Shown piece after piece: positions 7,050 through 13,367 of a stretch of 14,520 bases of DNA. Where the stretch lies: NCBI GenBank assembly GCA_026770585.1, contig MU646992.1:72392-86911 (forward strand), in the 5' to 3' direction. The DNA comes from Baffinella frigidus (taxonomy: Eukaryota; Cryptophyceae; Cryptomonadales; Baffinellaceae). A program made the translations under genes and the position numbers. How positions within the stretch are numbered: position 1 is the first letter of the stretch; each line of letters starts with the position of its first letter. The notes below the pieces were generated by a model. The model worked only from the letters and a program-made list of their open reading frames with translations. It was not told where the DNA came from and did no database searches.

Positions 7050-7198
7050 GATCTAATCGCGGCGAGTATCTATGATGAATACGCCACGGCAACAAAATTT
7101 ACTACGCAAATGGATCATACTAGTAATTGTTAAAGCATTTTTGTAGTAAATTTCTTTGCCGTGGCGTACTTATCATAAATACTCGTCCGGATGAGATC
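7050..7198. mobile_element. T-family palindrome, 141 bp, GATC flanks
   Basis: GATC at 7050-7053 and 7195-7198 flanks TAATCGCGGCGAGTATC...ACTCGTCCGGATGA. The inner arms TACGCCACGGCAACAAAATT and AATTTCTTTGCCGTGGCGTA pair almost perfectly. The centre has ACTAGTAATTGTTAAAGCA. The truncated copy at 4207-4268 has the same outer arm. Confidence 0.85.
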
Positions 7199-7350
7199 TC
7201 GCCCGCCCCCGCCCCCCCCGTGGCATGGTTGAGTTCCCGTTTCATTTCTCTACGCATAAGGTGACGAATTTGTAGGGGGGTTGACTTAAGAAAACGACCT
7301 CTAAAACTGGCTTTTCTGAGATACGATCTCGCCCGCCCCCCCCTGTGGCA
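7195..7350 (+). repeat. Pair of C-rich direct repeats
   Basis: GATCTCGCCCGCCCCC...GTGGCA occurs at 7195-7225 and 7325-7350. The first copy begins with the GATC that also serves as flank of the preceding palindrome. The DNA between and after (to 7600) has no gene or repeat I recognise. Confidence 0.6.
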
Positions 7351-7606
7351 GGACCGTCGCTGGCTTGCTCGGCAAGGGACGCGGCGGGCGGAGGAGCAGC
7401 GAAAATGTCTTAAGAAACCGAGTTATGGCTCTAATTAAATTTACTTAGGGCCCTAATTAACCTTCGGCCAACTCCTATGAACACACAGGGGTCCATTTCC
7501 TGTTAAACCAAGCATGCCCCCAGATAAGGGCGGAGGAGCAGCAGAGGATGCCGGGCGAGACGGGCGACGGGCGCGTTACGCCAGACAGCGTCCGGACAGC
7601 GTCGGG
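7351..7606. other. Unassigned GC-rich stretch
   Basis: Short open frames exist on both strands from 7475 onwards. They have no recognisable motif and no splice-site support. Confidence 0.3.
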
Positions 7607-7644
7607 TGGGGAGCTGCCGCGCCCGGGAGCAGTCTCAGGTCGCT
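7607..7644 (+). repeat. About 37-bp direct repeat, copy 1 (copy 2 at 7938-7974)
   Basis: GAGCTGCCGCGCCCGGGAG followed by (C/A)AGTCTCAGGTCGCT occurs at both places. The two copies bracket the palindromes at 7661-7808 and 7807-7924. Confidence 0.75.
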
Positions 7645-7660
7645 CACCACCAGCCCCCAC

Positions 7661-7808
7661 GATCTCATACGCAAACACTTACGATTTGTAAACTGAATTT
7701 CAATTAAAATTACTACACGTTTGCTTTAATATTACTAGTGAAAATCGTTCTGTGTAGTAAATTTCATTGGATCCAGTTTATGAATTATAAGTGTTTGCTT
7801 ATGAGATT
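7661..7808. mobile_element. T-family palindrome, 140 bp
   Basis: The element is 7665-7804 (TCATACGCAAACACTTACGA...AAGTGTTTGCTTATGA). The flanks are GATC (left) and GATT (right), so the duplication is imperfect. The core ATTACTACACGTTTGCTTTA has forward orientation. The arms closely resemble 13754-13893. The right flank overlaps the first bases of the next element (TTGGACC from 7807). Confidence 0.85.
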
Positions 7809-7924
7809 GGACCAAATCGTCGATTTTTAGATTTTAGATTTACCCTTGATTCACCCTTGCAGAGACCCCGGATCTGGGGCCTCTGCAAGGGCAGATCTCA
7901 AGTCTGAAATCGATGGTTTGGTCC
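7807..7924. mobile_element. GGACCAAATCG-ended inverted-repeat element (copy J2)
   Basis: TTGGACCAAATCGTCGATTT is mirrored by AAATCGATGGTTTGGTCCAA. A second hairpin lies in the centre: CCTTGCAGAG...CCTCTGCAAGG around CCCCGGATCTGGGG. It is related in its ends to 6608-6711, although the inner hairpin sequence differs. Confidence 0.75.
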
Positions 7925-7995
7925 AACCGGGAGGGTTGGTGGGAGCTGCCGCGCCCGGGAGAAGTCTCAGGTCGCTGAGTCACGCCCACTCGTAG

Positions 7996-8118
7996 GGATA
8001 GGTGGTTAGGGGGGTTAGGGGTTAGGGGTTAGGGATGATAGGGGGTTGGGGGATTGGGGGGTTGGGGGGTTGGGGGGTTAGAGTTTGGGGGGTTTGGGGG
8101 GTCAGGGGGTTAGGGGTT
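7996..8118 (+). repeat. G-rich telomere-like tract with GGGGGTT variants
   Basis: Units of GGGGTTA, GGGGGTT and GGATTGG repeat irregularly. The K3 palindrome at 8119 begins at the last GGTT of the tract. Confidence 0.75.
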
Positions 8119-8255
8119 TTATCCGGGGAAACCTATTTTTCTTTCATTTCCTGGCAACGAAAATTACTACACAAATTCTTTATTACTAGTAAGAACGAAT
8201 TGTGCAGTAATTTTCGTTGCCAGGAAATGAAAGAAAAATAGGTTTCCCCGGATAA
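8119..8255. mobile_element. Palindromic element, TTATCCGG-ended (copy K3)
   Basis: The arms TTATCCGGGGAAACCTATTT and AAATAGGTTTCCCCGGATAA are perfect, and the inner arms CATTTCCTGGCAACGAAAAT match K1. The centre TTTATTACTAGTAAGAACGA is the reverse complement of the K1 centre apart from a small indel. The flanks GGTT and GTAC do not form a duplication. Confidence 0.85.
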
Positions 8256-8261
8256 GTACCC

Positions 8262-8396
8262 ACTCAGATCACTACGGGCACGTTCCTCCAGTCAATCATT
8301 GATTTTGTTCTTAGGAAACACGCCAAAACTCGGCAATGGTTGGTCACGTTATCCCCGGATATCCGGGGAAGATGTGGCGCGTAGCCTTTCGAGTGG
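8262..8396 (+). repeat. Dispersed direct repeat, copy 2
   Basis: It matches 1471-1601. It contains a perfect 16-bp palindrome CCCCGGATATCCGGGG (8353-8368), which is CTCCGGATATCCGGGG in the other copy. Confidence 0.75.
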
Positions 8397-8519
8397 CAGG
8401 TGGTGCCATACTCCCTTCCACCGGACACGCTCCGTAGAGCGCTGTGCAGAGAAGTTGGCCACCGAAAAATGGGAAAATGGGGAAATTGGAGCCATTTTGT
8501 CCAATTTTGAGAAATTCAT
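8397..8519. other. Unassigned stretch
   Basis: No gene, repeat partner or strong symmetry is recognised, apart from GGGAAAATGGGGAAATTGG-type A/G-rich sequence near 8471-8489. Confidence 0.3.
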
Positions 8520-8633
8520 GGTACTAAATTTTGCTAGTAATATTCAAGGTTTTGCTAGTAATATTAAAGCATCCGTGTAGTAATTTTCATTGAATTCAAA
8601 AGTTTTGAATTAAAACCGTTTTCATATGAGATT
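8520..8633. mobile_element. Half of a T-family palindrome
   Basis: The right side is typical: GCATCCGTGTAGTAATTTTC, then TTTTGAATTAAAACCGTTTT and CATATGA, with GATT at 8630-8633. The left arm is absent or scrambled. The centre is duplicated: TTTTGCTAGTAATATT occurs at about 8529-8544 and 8553-8568. Confidence 0.6.
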
Positions 8634-8652
8634 AGTCGAGAACCCTTGGATT

Positions 8653-8888
8653 GGTCCAAAACCCAACCCACACAGCGGGCTGCGAAGGGATTTTGAATAC
8701 CCCCCTAGTGAATCATCCCTGGGCCTTACGGTAGGCAATACTGTAGGGACATAGGGGGGTTCCTACGGATAAGGTAACGGAAGGTCGGTGGAGTACATGT
8801 ATCCACTGAAAATCCCTTCGCAGCCCGCTGTGTGGGTTGGGACCTGCTGGTAACGGGAAATCGGTCGTGTAGCATTCAAGGCTCGAGT
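8653..8888. repeat. CCTACGG-type repeat block with CACACAGCGGGC modules
   Basis: CACACAGCGGGCTGCGAAGG at 8669-8688 recurs as its reverse complement at about 8814, 9007 and 9166. The segment 8725-8836 is repeated directly at 8927-9029; both run TACGGTAGGCAA, GTAGGGACATAGGGGGGTTC, GGAAGGTCGGTGGAGTA, ATCCCTTCGCAGCCCGC. No coding content. Confidence 0.75.
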
Positions 8889-9166
8889 GATGTTGAATAA
8901 CCCCTGAGCGACAAGACCTAGGACCCTACGGTAGGCAACCCGTAGGGACATAGGGGGGTTCCTACGGATAAGGTAACGGAAGGTCGGTGGAGTATCCACC
9001 GAAAATCCCTTCGCAGCCCGCTGTGTGGGCACAGAGGGCTACGAAGGGAATTTCGGGCGCTGCGAGCCCGAGTTTCCTTTACATTATCCGTAGGACCCCC
9101 TCTATGTCCCTACGGGTTGCCTACCGTAGAGCCCTAGGTCTTATGGCTTAGGGGTTATTCAACATC
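8889..9166. mobile_element. 278-bp inverted-repeat element with CCTACGG interior
   Basis: GATGTTGAATAACCCCT (8889-8905) is a perfect 17-bp inverted match to 9150-9166. The arms continue with AAGACCTAGG, CTACGGTAGGCAACCCGTAG and TCCTACGGATAA. The centre is a further palindrome at 9008-9048 (CCTTCGCAGCCCGC...GGGCTACGAAGG). Confidence 0.7.
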
Positions 9167-9354
9167 CCTTCGCAGCCCGCTGTGTGGCTGGGACCTGCCA
9201 GCAAGGGGGTTGGGTTGTCAGCTCTGGAGCTGTCAGAACTATCAGCCAACCGCTGATATCCCTTAAGTGGCCATACCGTCAAATGTGACGGCCAAGAGGT
9301 CCCAGACAGGTCCTAGGGCCCTACGGTAGGGCGTATGAGCCTACTGGCCACTTA
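9167..9354. repeat. Flanking module and small inverted repeat
   Basis: 9167-9230 carries another CCTTCGCAGCCCGCTGTGTG and GGGACCTGCCAGCAAGGGGG, resembling 8816-8858. 9264-9354 is bounded by TAAGTGGCCA and its inverse TGGCCACTTA and contains GTCCTAGGGCCCTACGGTAG, so it belongs to the same module set. Confidence 0.55.
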
Positions 9355-9407
9355 CGGGATGCTCAATTCTGGCCCAGAAGCATTCTGGCGCCATCCAAAC
9401 ACCAGCT

Positions 9408-9542
9408 GTCCCACGCCAGAGGTCTTGGCAGGGATCGCCAAAAGTCAATCCCCCCTCAAGGCAGCGGTTTTCAAAAGTTGACACTCGTATCATGATACGG
9501 TTTGAAAAGAAAAGAAAAACCTCCTCCAGTCTGGCGTGGTCC
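9408..9542. mobile_element. CACGCCAG-ended element with GTCC duplication
   Basis: GTCC at 9408-9411 and 9539-9542 flanks a 127-bp element (9412-9538). Its ends are CACGCCAGAGGTCTTGG and CCTCCAGTCTGGCGTG. This is the clearest member of the family that includes 32-79, 358-558, 12422-12544 and 13926-14122. Confidence 0.75.
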
Positions 9543-9842
9543 GGCGTGGAACATTTCCATCGTGAACCGAAGTGAAACATCGCCATCGGTTATATTCCAC
9601 TGTTACTTCTTAAGTTAACGGAGGTTCCACTTTTGCTTTGAGACGTTCCACTCTCGACTTTTGTCTCGGTGGGCCGCGCTCTTGTAGCGGGGTGGTGTCG
9701 TGCACTCTGCGTGACTTGCGAGGGCGTGTGGAACGATCCATGAAACGGGATCTGAACAACGAACCATAAAACGAAACCATGCACAATGAGCCATGGAACA
9801 GTCGCCGTCAAACCTGATGAGACGCACATGGCTCCGCCGCCG
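9543..9842. other. Degenerate GGAAC/TTCCAC-rich stretch
   Basis: Loose repeats such as GTGGAACATTTCCATCG, GTGAAACATCGCCATCG and GTGGAACGATCCATGAAACG alternate with the opposite-strand form TTCCAC (9596, 9626, 9648). It may be an old, decayed repeat array. No gene is recognised. Confidence 0.35.
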
Positions 9843-9881
9843 CACGCACGTTACGGGCTGCTAGCGCCCTGTGATCTCGTC

Positions 9882-9942
9882 CCGTCGTGGGTTCGAGGCC
9901 ACAAGACGCCTTTACCAGGGGTAAAAAGAGGCCGTGCACGAG
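9882..9942 (+). repeat. tRNA B-box-like repeat, copy 1
   Basis: CGTCGTGGGTTCGAGGCCAC here is matched at 12002-12021, and similarity continues about 40 bases (AARACGCCTTT, GGGGYAAAAAG, CACRAGCC). GGTTCGAGGCC fits the RNA polymerase III B-box pattern GGTTCGANNCC. The T-stem is imperfect and no full cloverleaf can be drawn, so this is at most a tRNA-derived trace. Confidence 0.45.
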
Positions 9943-9959
9943 CCTGCCGGCGGGGCGGG

Positions 9960-9990
9960 CCCCGCCTCCCCCCCTGGCTCCATACCGCGG
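9960..9990 (+). repeat. 31-bp direct repeat, copy 1 (copy 2 at 10184-10214)
   Basis: CCCCGCCTCCCCCCCTGGC followed by (T/G)CCA(T/C)ACCGCGG occurs at both places, offset 224 bp. Confidence 0.8.
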
Positions 9991-10299
9991 CCCTGTGATC
10001 TCGCCCCGGTACCTCTCGAGAGGTAACGCTCGCACGTGACGGGCCCTGTGATCTCGTAACGCTCGCACCTTACGGGCTGCCAGCGCCCTGCGATCTCGAC
10101 GGACATACATGATGAATCTATAGCATGGGTTGTGGAGTATCCAGCGAACAACGCTAAGTTCCACTATACAGTTGTGGATCTCGCCCCGCCTCCCCCCCTG
10201 GCGCCACACCGCGGTCGTGAATGTCAACTCAACAAACCTCGACTTTCCCGCAGGCACCACCGCGGGAGTCGACGCCACCTCCGCGGAGGTTGGAGGCCT

Positions 10300-10486
10300 C
10301 CAAGGTCTGCCTGCGTCCGAACACCCCTCCAATAACACACAAACGGCTCCAAGAACGGTGGCAGACCTTGGAACACCCCTCCTAGCTCTGCCTGGGTTTT
10401 ATTATGGCTCGTCCTTGAAGTATTTAAGAGCAAACCCGCGTCCGAACACCCCTCCAAGAACTCACAAACGGCTCCAAGCACGGTGC
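10300..10486 (+). repeat. Nested repeats: inverted 12-mer and a 47-bp direct repeat
   Basis: CCAAGGTCTGCC (10300-10311) is inverted as GGCAGACCTTGG (10362-10373). CGTCCGAACACCCCTCCAA...CACAAACGGCTCCAAG occurs at 10314-10360 and 10439-10485. Between the two copies lies a partial CTAGCTCTGCC element (10382-10431). Confidence 0.7.
10382..10431 (+). mobile_element. Partial CTAGCTCTGCC-ended element
   Basis: It matches the left half of 13215-13335 and 10487-10608 (CTAGCTCTGCCTGGGTTTTA, GGCTCGTCCTTGAAG, TTTAAGAGCA) and then stops abruptly. Confidence 0.7.
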
Positions 10487-10608
10487 CTAGCTCTCTGCCT
10501 GGGTTGTATCATGGCTCGTCCTTGAAAGTGTTTAGAGCAGTCGTTCAGTACAAAGGGGCGAATAGAAAGCCTTTAGGGCGAGCCTGAATAAATCTCAGGC
10601 TGAGCTAG
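10487..10608. mobile_element. CTAGCTCTGCC-ended inverted-repeat element, 122 bp
   Basis: The left end CTAGCTCTCTGCCTGGG pairs with CTCAGGCTGAGCTAG at the right. The middle has GGCTCGTCCTTGAAAG and AGGGGCGAATAGAAAGCCTT as in 13215-13335. No clear target duplication. Confidence 0.7.
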
Positions 10609-10636
10609 CCCTTTCCCCCTTGATTCGTGCCGGGCT

Positions 10637-10711
10637 TTTGAGCCATTGAGCCCGCATTGCCGTTTGAGCCATTGCGCCCGGATTGCCGTTTGAGCCATTG
10701 CGGCCGGATTG
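10637..10711 (+). repeat. 26-bp tandem repeat, three units
   Basis: TTTGAGCCATTG followed by (A/C)G(C/G)CCG(C/G)ATTG(CCG) starts at 10637, 10663 and 10689. Confidence 0.85.
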
Positions 10712-10732
10712 TGTCCACCACGGTGTGCATCA

Positions 10733-10785
10733 AGGTGGTGGGTACAGTTTCCTGGAAACCCTCAACGAAACTGTACCCACCACCT
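10733..10785. repeat. Perfect 18-bp hairpin
   Basis: AGGTGGTGGGTACAGTTT (10733-10750) and AAACTGTACCCACCACCT (10768-10785) are exact inverted repeats around a 17-base loop. No terminator-like T run follows and no partner elsewhere in the window was found. Confidence 0.8.
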
Positions 10786-10848
10786 CGCAACACAGGCCAA
10801 CCGATCCAGAGCTGATCAATGAACCTCTGATCTCCACCCCCCGACGCC

Positions 10849-10952
10849 CGAAACCCTAAACCCCAAACCTAAAACCTAAACCCTAAACCCTAAACCCCAA
10901 ACCCCAAATCCCACTCCCTAAACCCCAAACCCCAAACCCCAAACCCTAAACC
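10849..10952 (-). repeat. CCCTAAA telomere-like tract (C strand on plus)
   Basis: Units CCCTAAA, CCCCAAA and CCTAAAA are better preserved than in the left tracts. Orientation is opposite to 148-290 and 741-984. Confidence 0.85.
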
Positions 10953-11012
10953 TTTGTACCAGGATAAGGTAAAGTAACCTCCAACACCGGCAGCTAGGGA
11001 TGCTGCGGCGCC

Positions 11013-11441
11013 GCGGAAAACCAGCGGAAACCCTCAACCCTGAACGCCCAGTTCAACAGTATAGCACCCCATGAACCGTAACCCGTAACCCGCAATCCGC
11101 AATCCGTAACCCGCAACCCGTAACCCATAACCTGTAAGCCGTAATCCGTAATCTGTAACCCGTAACCCGTAACCCACAACCCGTAACCCGCAACCCGTAA
11201 CCCGCAATCCGCAAACCGCAAACCGCAATCCGTAACCCGCAACCCGCAACCCGTAACCCGTAACCCGCAACCCATAACCTGTAACCCGTAACCCATAACT
11301 TGTAATCCGTAATCTGTAACCCGCAACCCGTAAGCCGTAAGCCGTAATCTGTAACCCGTAACTCGCAACCCGCAACCCACAACCCGTAACCCGCAACCCC
11401 CAACCCCCAACCCCCAACCCTTTGCAGGTGGTGAGCAGGCC
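11013..11441 (-). repeat. CCGTAAC heptamer array with conserved flanks, copy 1
   Basis: The array (about 11071-11417) is made of CCGTAAC, CCGCAAC, CCGCAAT and related heptamers. The left flank (GCGGAAA-CC, CCTGAACGCCCA, TTCAACA, ATAGCA, CCATGAACC) and the right flank (CCCTTTGCAGGT, GAGCAGGC-like) recur inverted around the array at 12768-13020. A 7-base period gives open frames of similar heptapeptides in all three reading frames of the minus strand; these are not evidence for a gene. Confidence 0.85.
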
Positions 11442-11739
11442 ACGCAGGAGGAGGCGGGAGGAAGCAGGGCGGACGCCGCCGCTGGAAAGGAGCCTTCCCC
11501 AGAGCCTTCCAAGGAGTCTTCCAAGGAGACTTCCAAGGAGCCGGTTCAGGAGATATTTCAGGAGAAGGCGTTCCAGGGGAAGCCACCAGGCGCTGCTTCC
11601 AGCCCGGATCCTGGGGGGACGGGGGGGGGGGTGAAGGAGGGAGTGGCGACGGCGGATGGGGAGAAGCCTGCGGCGAAGGAGCCAACGGCGAAGGCGGGGG
11701 CGGCGGAGACAGGGGCGGGTGGCGGCGGGTCCGAATCAG
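11428..11739 (+). CDS. Possible internal exon, Glu/Lys/Ser/Pro-rich protein, unknown
   Basis: The plus strand is open through 312 bases between a plausible acceptor CCCTTTGCAG (ending 11427) and a donor TCAG|GTGCGG (GT at 11740-11741). The frame gives a polar sequence with SKESSKETSKEP-type repeats (encoded by a TCCAAGGAG-like DNA repeat near 11505-11537), an IFQEKAF patch, then Gly/Ala/Lys/Glu-rich sequence (VKEGVATADGEKPAAKEPTA). Intron phase would be the same on both sides. No domain is recognised; it would be intrinsically disordered. The heptamer array would lie in the upstream intron and the CT tract in the downstream one. The repeats and the G run at 11620-11631 could also make it fortuitous. 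Confidence 0.35.
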
Positions 11740-11769
11740 GTGCGGCGTCTTTCTCTTTTTCTGTGTTAC

Positions 11770-11837
11770 TCTCAAGCGTAGAGATTCTCTCTCTCCCTCG
11801 CTCTCGCTCTCTCGCTCTCTCGCTCTCTCCCCCTCCC

Positions 11838-11882
<45 letters not shown>

Positions 11883-11889
11883 CTCTCTC

Positions 11890-11959
<70 letters not shown>

Positions 11960-12000
11960 CTCTCTCTCTCTCTCCCCCCTCTCCCTCGTCTCCCTCTCTC
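11770..12000 (+). repeat. CT-rich microsatellite tract
   Basis: Nearly continuous CTCTCT with TCCTC interruptions. Long frames on either strand here encode only Ser-Leu or Arg-Glu repeats and are artefacts. Confidence 0.9.
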
Positions 12001-12060
12001 CGTCGTGGGTTCGAGGCCACAAAACGCCTTTTCGCGGGGCAAAAAGGGCTGTTCACAAGC
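12001..12060 (+). repeat. tRNA B-box-like repeat, copy 2
   Basis: It is the partner of 9882-9942. GGGTTCGAGGCCACAA is identical, followed by AACGCCTTTTCGCGGGGCA versus GACGCCTTTACCAGGGGTA. Similarity ends near CACAAGCC. The sequence 12061-12117 shows nothing recognisable. Confidence 0.45.
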
Positions 12061-12117
12061 CAAAGTGAGCGTTGGATGGGGTGCGTGGTGCTGCGGCGCG
12101 CCTGGGGCGAGACTGTT

Positions 12118-12254
12118 TGTGTGTGAGAGAGTGATAGAGAGAGACAGAGACAGAGGCAGAGGCAGAGACAGAGACAGAGACAGAGGCAGAGACAGAGACA
12201 GAGACAGAGACAGAGACAGAGACAGAGACAGAGACAGACAGACAGACAGACAGA
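12118..12254 (+). repeat. ACAGAG hexamer / GACA microsatellite
   Basis: GAGACA and GAGGCA hexamers grade into a short GACA run at the right end. Confidence 0.9.
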
Positions 12255-12318
12255 GGGCATCGTCCCCGCAATCAAGGTCTAGCTCAGCCTCACTCGGGTT
12301 GACTGTCAGACTATTCGC

Positions 12319-12358
12319 AAGTTGACGTGCTGGGTGTACGGTACACGTCCGTCAACTT
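12319..12358. repeat. Hairpin with interrupted stem
   Basis: AAGTTGACG (12319-12327) pairs with CGTCAACTT (12350-12358), and GTGTAC with GTACAC within. It is a single copy in the window. Confidence 0.6.
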
Positions 12359-12421
12359 TGGAGCGGAGAAGAGCCCGGGCTCACCAAATTGGTGCGCCAG
12401 AATAGACTGAGACAGCGCTGC

Positions 12422-12544
12422 TACGCCAGAGGGCTCGAGGGAAACCGACGCCTTATCCACGCCAGATCTGGCGTAGTGGCTTTAGAATCCTTTGGGGTTC
12501 CGCTGAAATATTTCAAAAGTGGCTGTTTCGAGCCCTCTGGCGTG
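12422..12544. mobile_element. CACGCCAG-ended inverted-repeat element, 123 bp
   Basis: TACGCCAGAGGGCTCGA (12422-12438) and TCGAGCCCTCTGGCGTG (12528-12544) are inverted repeats with one mismatch. Inside is a further palindrome ACGCCAGATCTGGCGT (12460-12475), which looks like two termini joined head to head. Confidence 0.7.
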
Positions 12545-12580
12545 GTGAGTTTGTTACAGCAGTGGTTAATTGAATAGGGC

Positions 12581-12732
12581 AACGTCCTGAAAACCGGGTA
12601 GTTGGGCCTACGGTATTGCCTACGGTAGGCCGCAGGGCTCCTAGGACCTAACGTTTTGTAGGACCCCCTCTAGGCCCCTAAGGCCTACCGTAGGCAATAC
12701 CGTAGGCTTAACTACCCGGGTTTCAGGACGTT
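12581..12732. mobile_element. 152-bp palindromic element with CCTACGG interior
   Basis: AACGTCCTGAAAACCGGGTA is mirrored by TACCCGGGTTTCAGGACGTT, and the arms continue GCCTACGGTATTGCCTACGG with almost no mismatch. The middle contains CTCCTAGGACC and TAGGACCCCC. No target duplication was found. It is the best-preserved member of this interior class. Confidence 0.85.
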
Positions 12733-12767
12733 AGACTATGAAATTGCTGGGTGCTGGGTGCCTGGGA

Positions 12768-13020
12768 GCCTGCTGACGACCTGCAAAGGGTTACGGGATA
12801 CGGGTTACGCGTTGCGGGTTACGCGTTACGGGTTACGGGTTACTGGTTACGAGTTACGGGTTACGTGTTACTAGTTACAGGTTACGGGTTACGGGTTACG
12901 AGTTACTGGTTACGGGTTACGGGTTACGGGTTGCAGGTTACAGGTTACGGGTTTCGGTTCATGGAGTGCTATGTTGTTGAAGTGGGCGTTCAGGGATTAG
13001 GCTTTCCGCCGGTTTCCCGC
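12768..13020 (+). repeat. GTTACGG heptamer array with conserved flanks, copy 2 (inverted)
   Basis: The array (about 12790-12952) is roughly half as long as in copy 1 and has TTACTGG/TTACGAG variants. The flanks CCTGCAAAGGG on the left and GGTTCATGGAGTGCTATGTT then GGGCGTTCAGGG on the right are the reverse complements of the flanks at 11013-11441. Confidence 0.85.
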
Positions 13021-13092
13021 GTGTCGGTGGAGGTGGGAGCTCATAACCTTCCGTGTGCGGACGAGCAAGAGTCGCGCGGGTGTCTCCCTAAA

Positions 13093-13198
13093 CTTTAAAC
13101 CCTAAACACTCAACCCTACACCCGCAACCCCAAACCCTCAATCCTGAACCCTCACCCCTCGACCCTCAACTCTCCAACCCAGGGGGGGGGGGGGTGAC
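13093..13198 (-). repeat. Degenerate CCCTAAA/CCCTCAA tract ending in a G run
   Basis: Weak heptamers such as ACCCTAAACACTCAACCCT are followed by AACCCAGGGGG and a run of 13 G ending at about 13194. C strand is on plus. Confidence 0.65.
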
Positions 13199-13214
13199 GT
13201 TTCAGGTAGGGGGT

Positions 13215-13335
13215 CTAGCTCTGCCTGAGTTTTATTATAGCGCGTCCTTCAAAGCTTTTAAGAGCAGAAATCCAGTAAAAAGGGGCGAATAGAAAGCCTT
13301 GAGGACGAGCCGGAATAAAACCCAGGCAGAGCTAG
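13215..13335. mobile_element. CTAGCTCTGCC-ended inverted-repeat element, 121 bp
   Basis: CTAGCTCTGCCTGAGTTTTA is mirrored by AATAAAACCCAGGCAGAG plus CTAG. GGT on both sides could be a 3-bp duplication. It shares its interior (AGGGGCGAATAGAAAGCCTT) with 10487-10608. Confidence 0.75.
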
Positions 13336-13367
13336 GGTGTCGGTTGCGAGAGGCGTCGAGCAGAGCT

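Larger units (their letters stand above)
9843..10099 (+). repeat. Three scattered copies of a GCTCGCAC...TGTGATCTCG unit
   Basis: ACGCACGTTACGGGCTGCTA-like units ending CCCTG(T/C)GATCTCG are at 9843-9878, about 10026-10056 and 10057-10099, with a partial CCCTGTGATCTCG at about 9991-10003. Spacing is irregular. The frames across them encode near-identical peptides, as expected for DNA repeats. Confidence 0.65.

Noticed and set aside
7475-7696. Overlapping 60-67 codon frames on both strands
   Set aside because: GC-rich DNA gives open frames by chance. No splice sites, motifs or repeated support were found.
9860-9910. A tRNA gene around the GGTTCGAGGCC motif
   Set aside because: The T-stem does not pair properly and no acceptor, D or anticodon stems can be drawn. 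It was kept only as a tRNA-like repeat.
10637-10785. Rho-independent terminator or operator after the tandem repeats
   Set aside because: The hairpin has no following T run, no gene precedes it, and the window is not bacterial.
11053-12063. A long minus-strand frame (over 300 codons) across the CT tract and heptamer array
   Set aside because: A 7-base period without stops stays open in all three frames and yields GYGLRVT-like repeats; the CT tract yields Arg/Glu repeats. No unique protein-like part remains.
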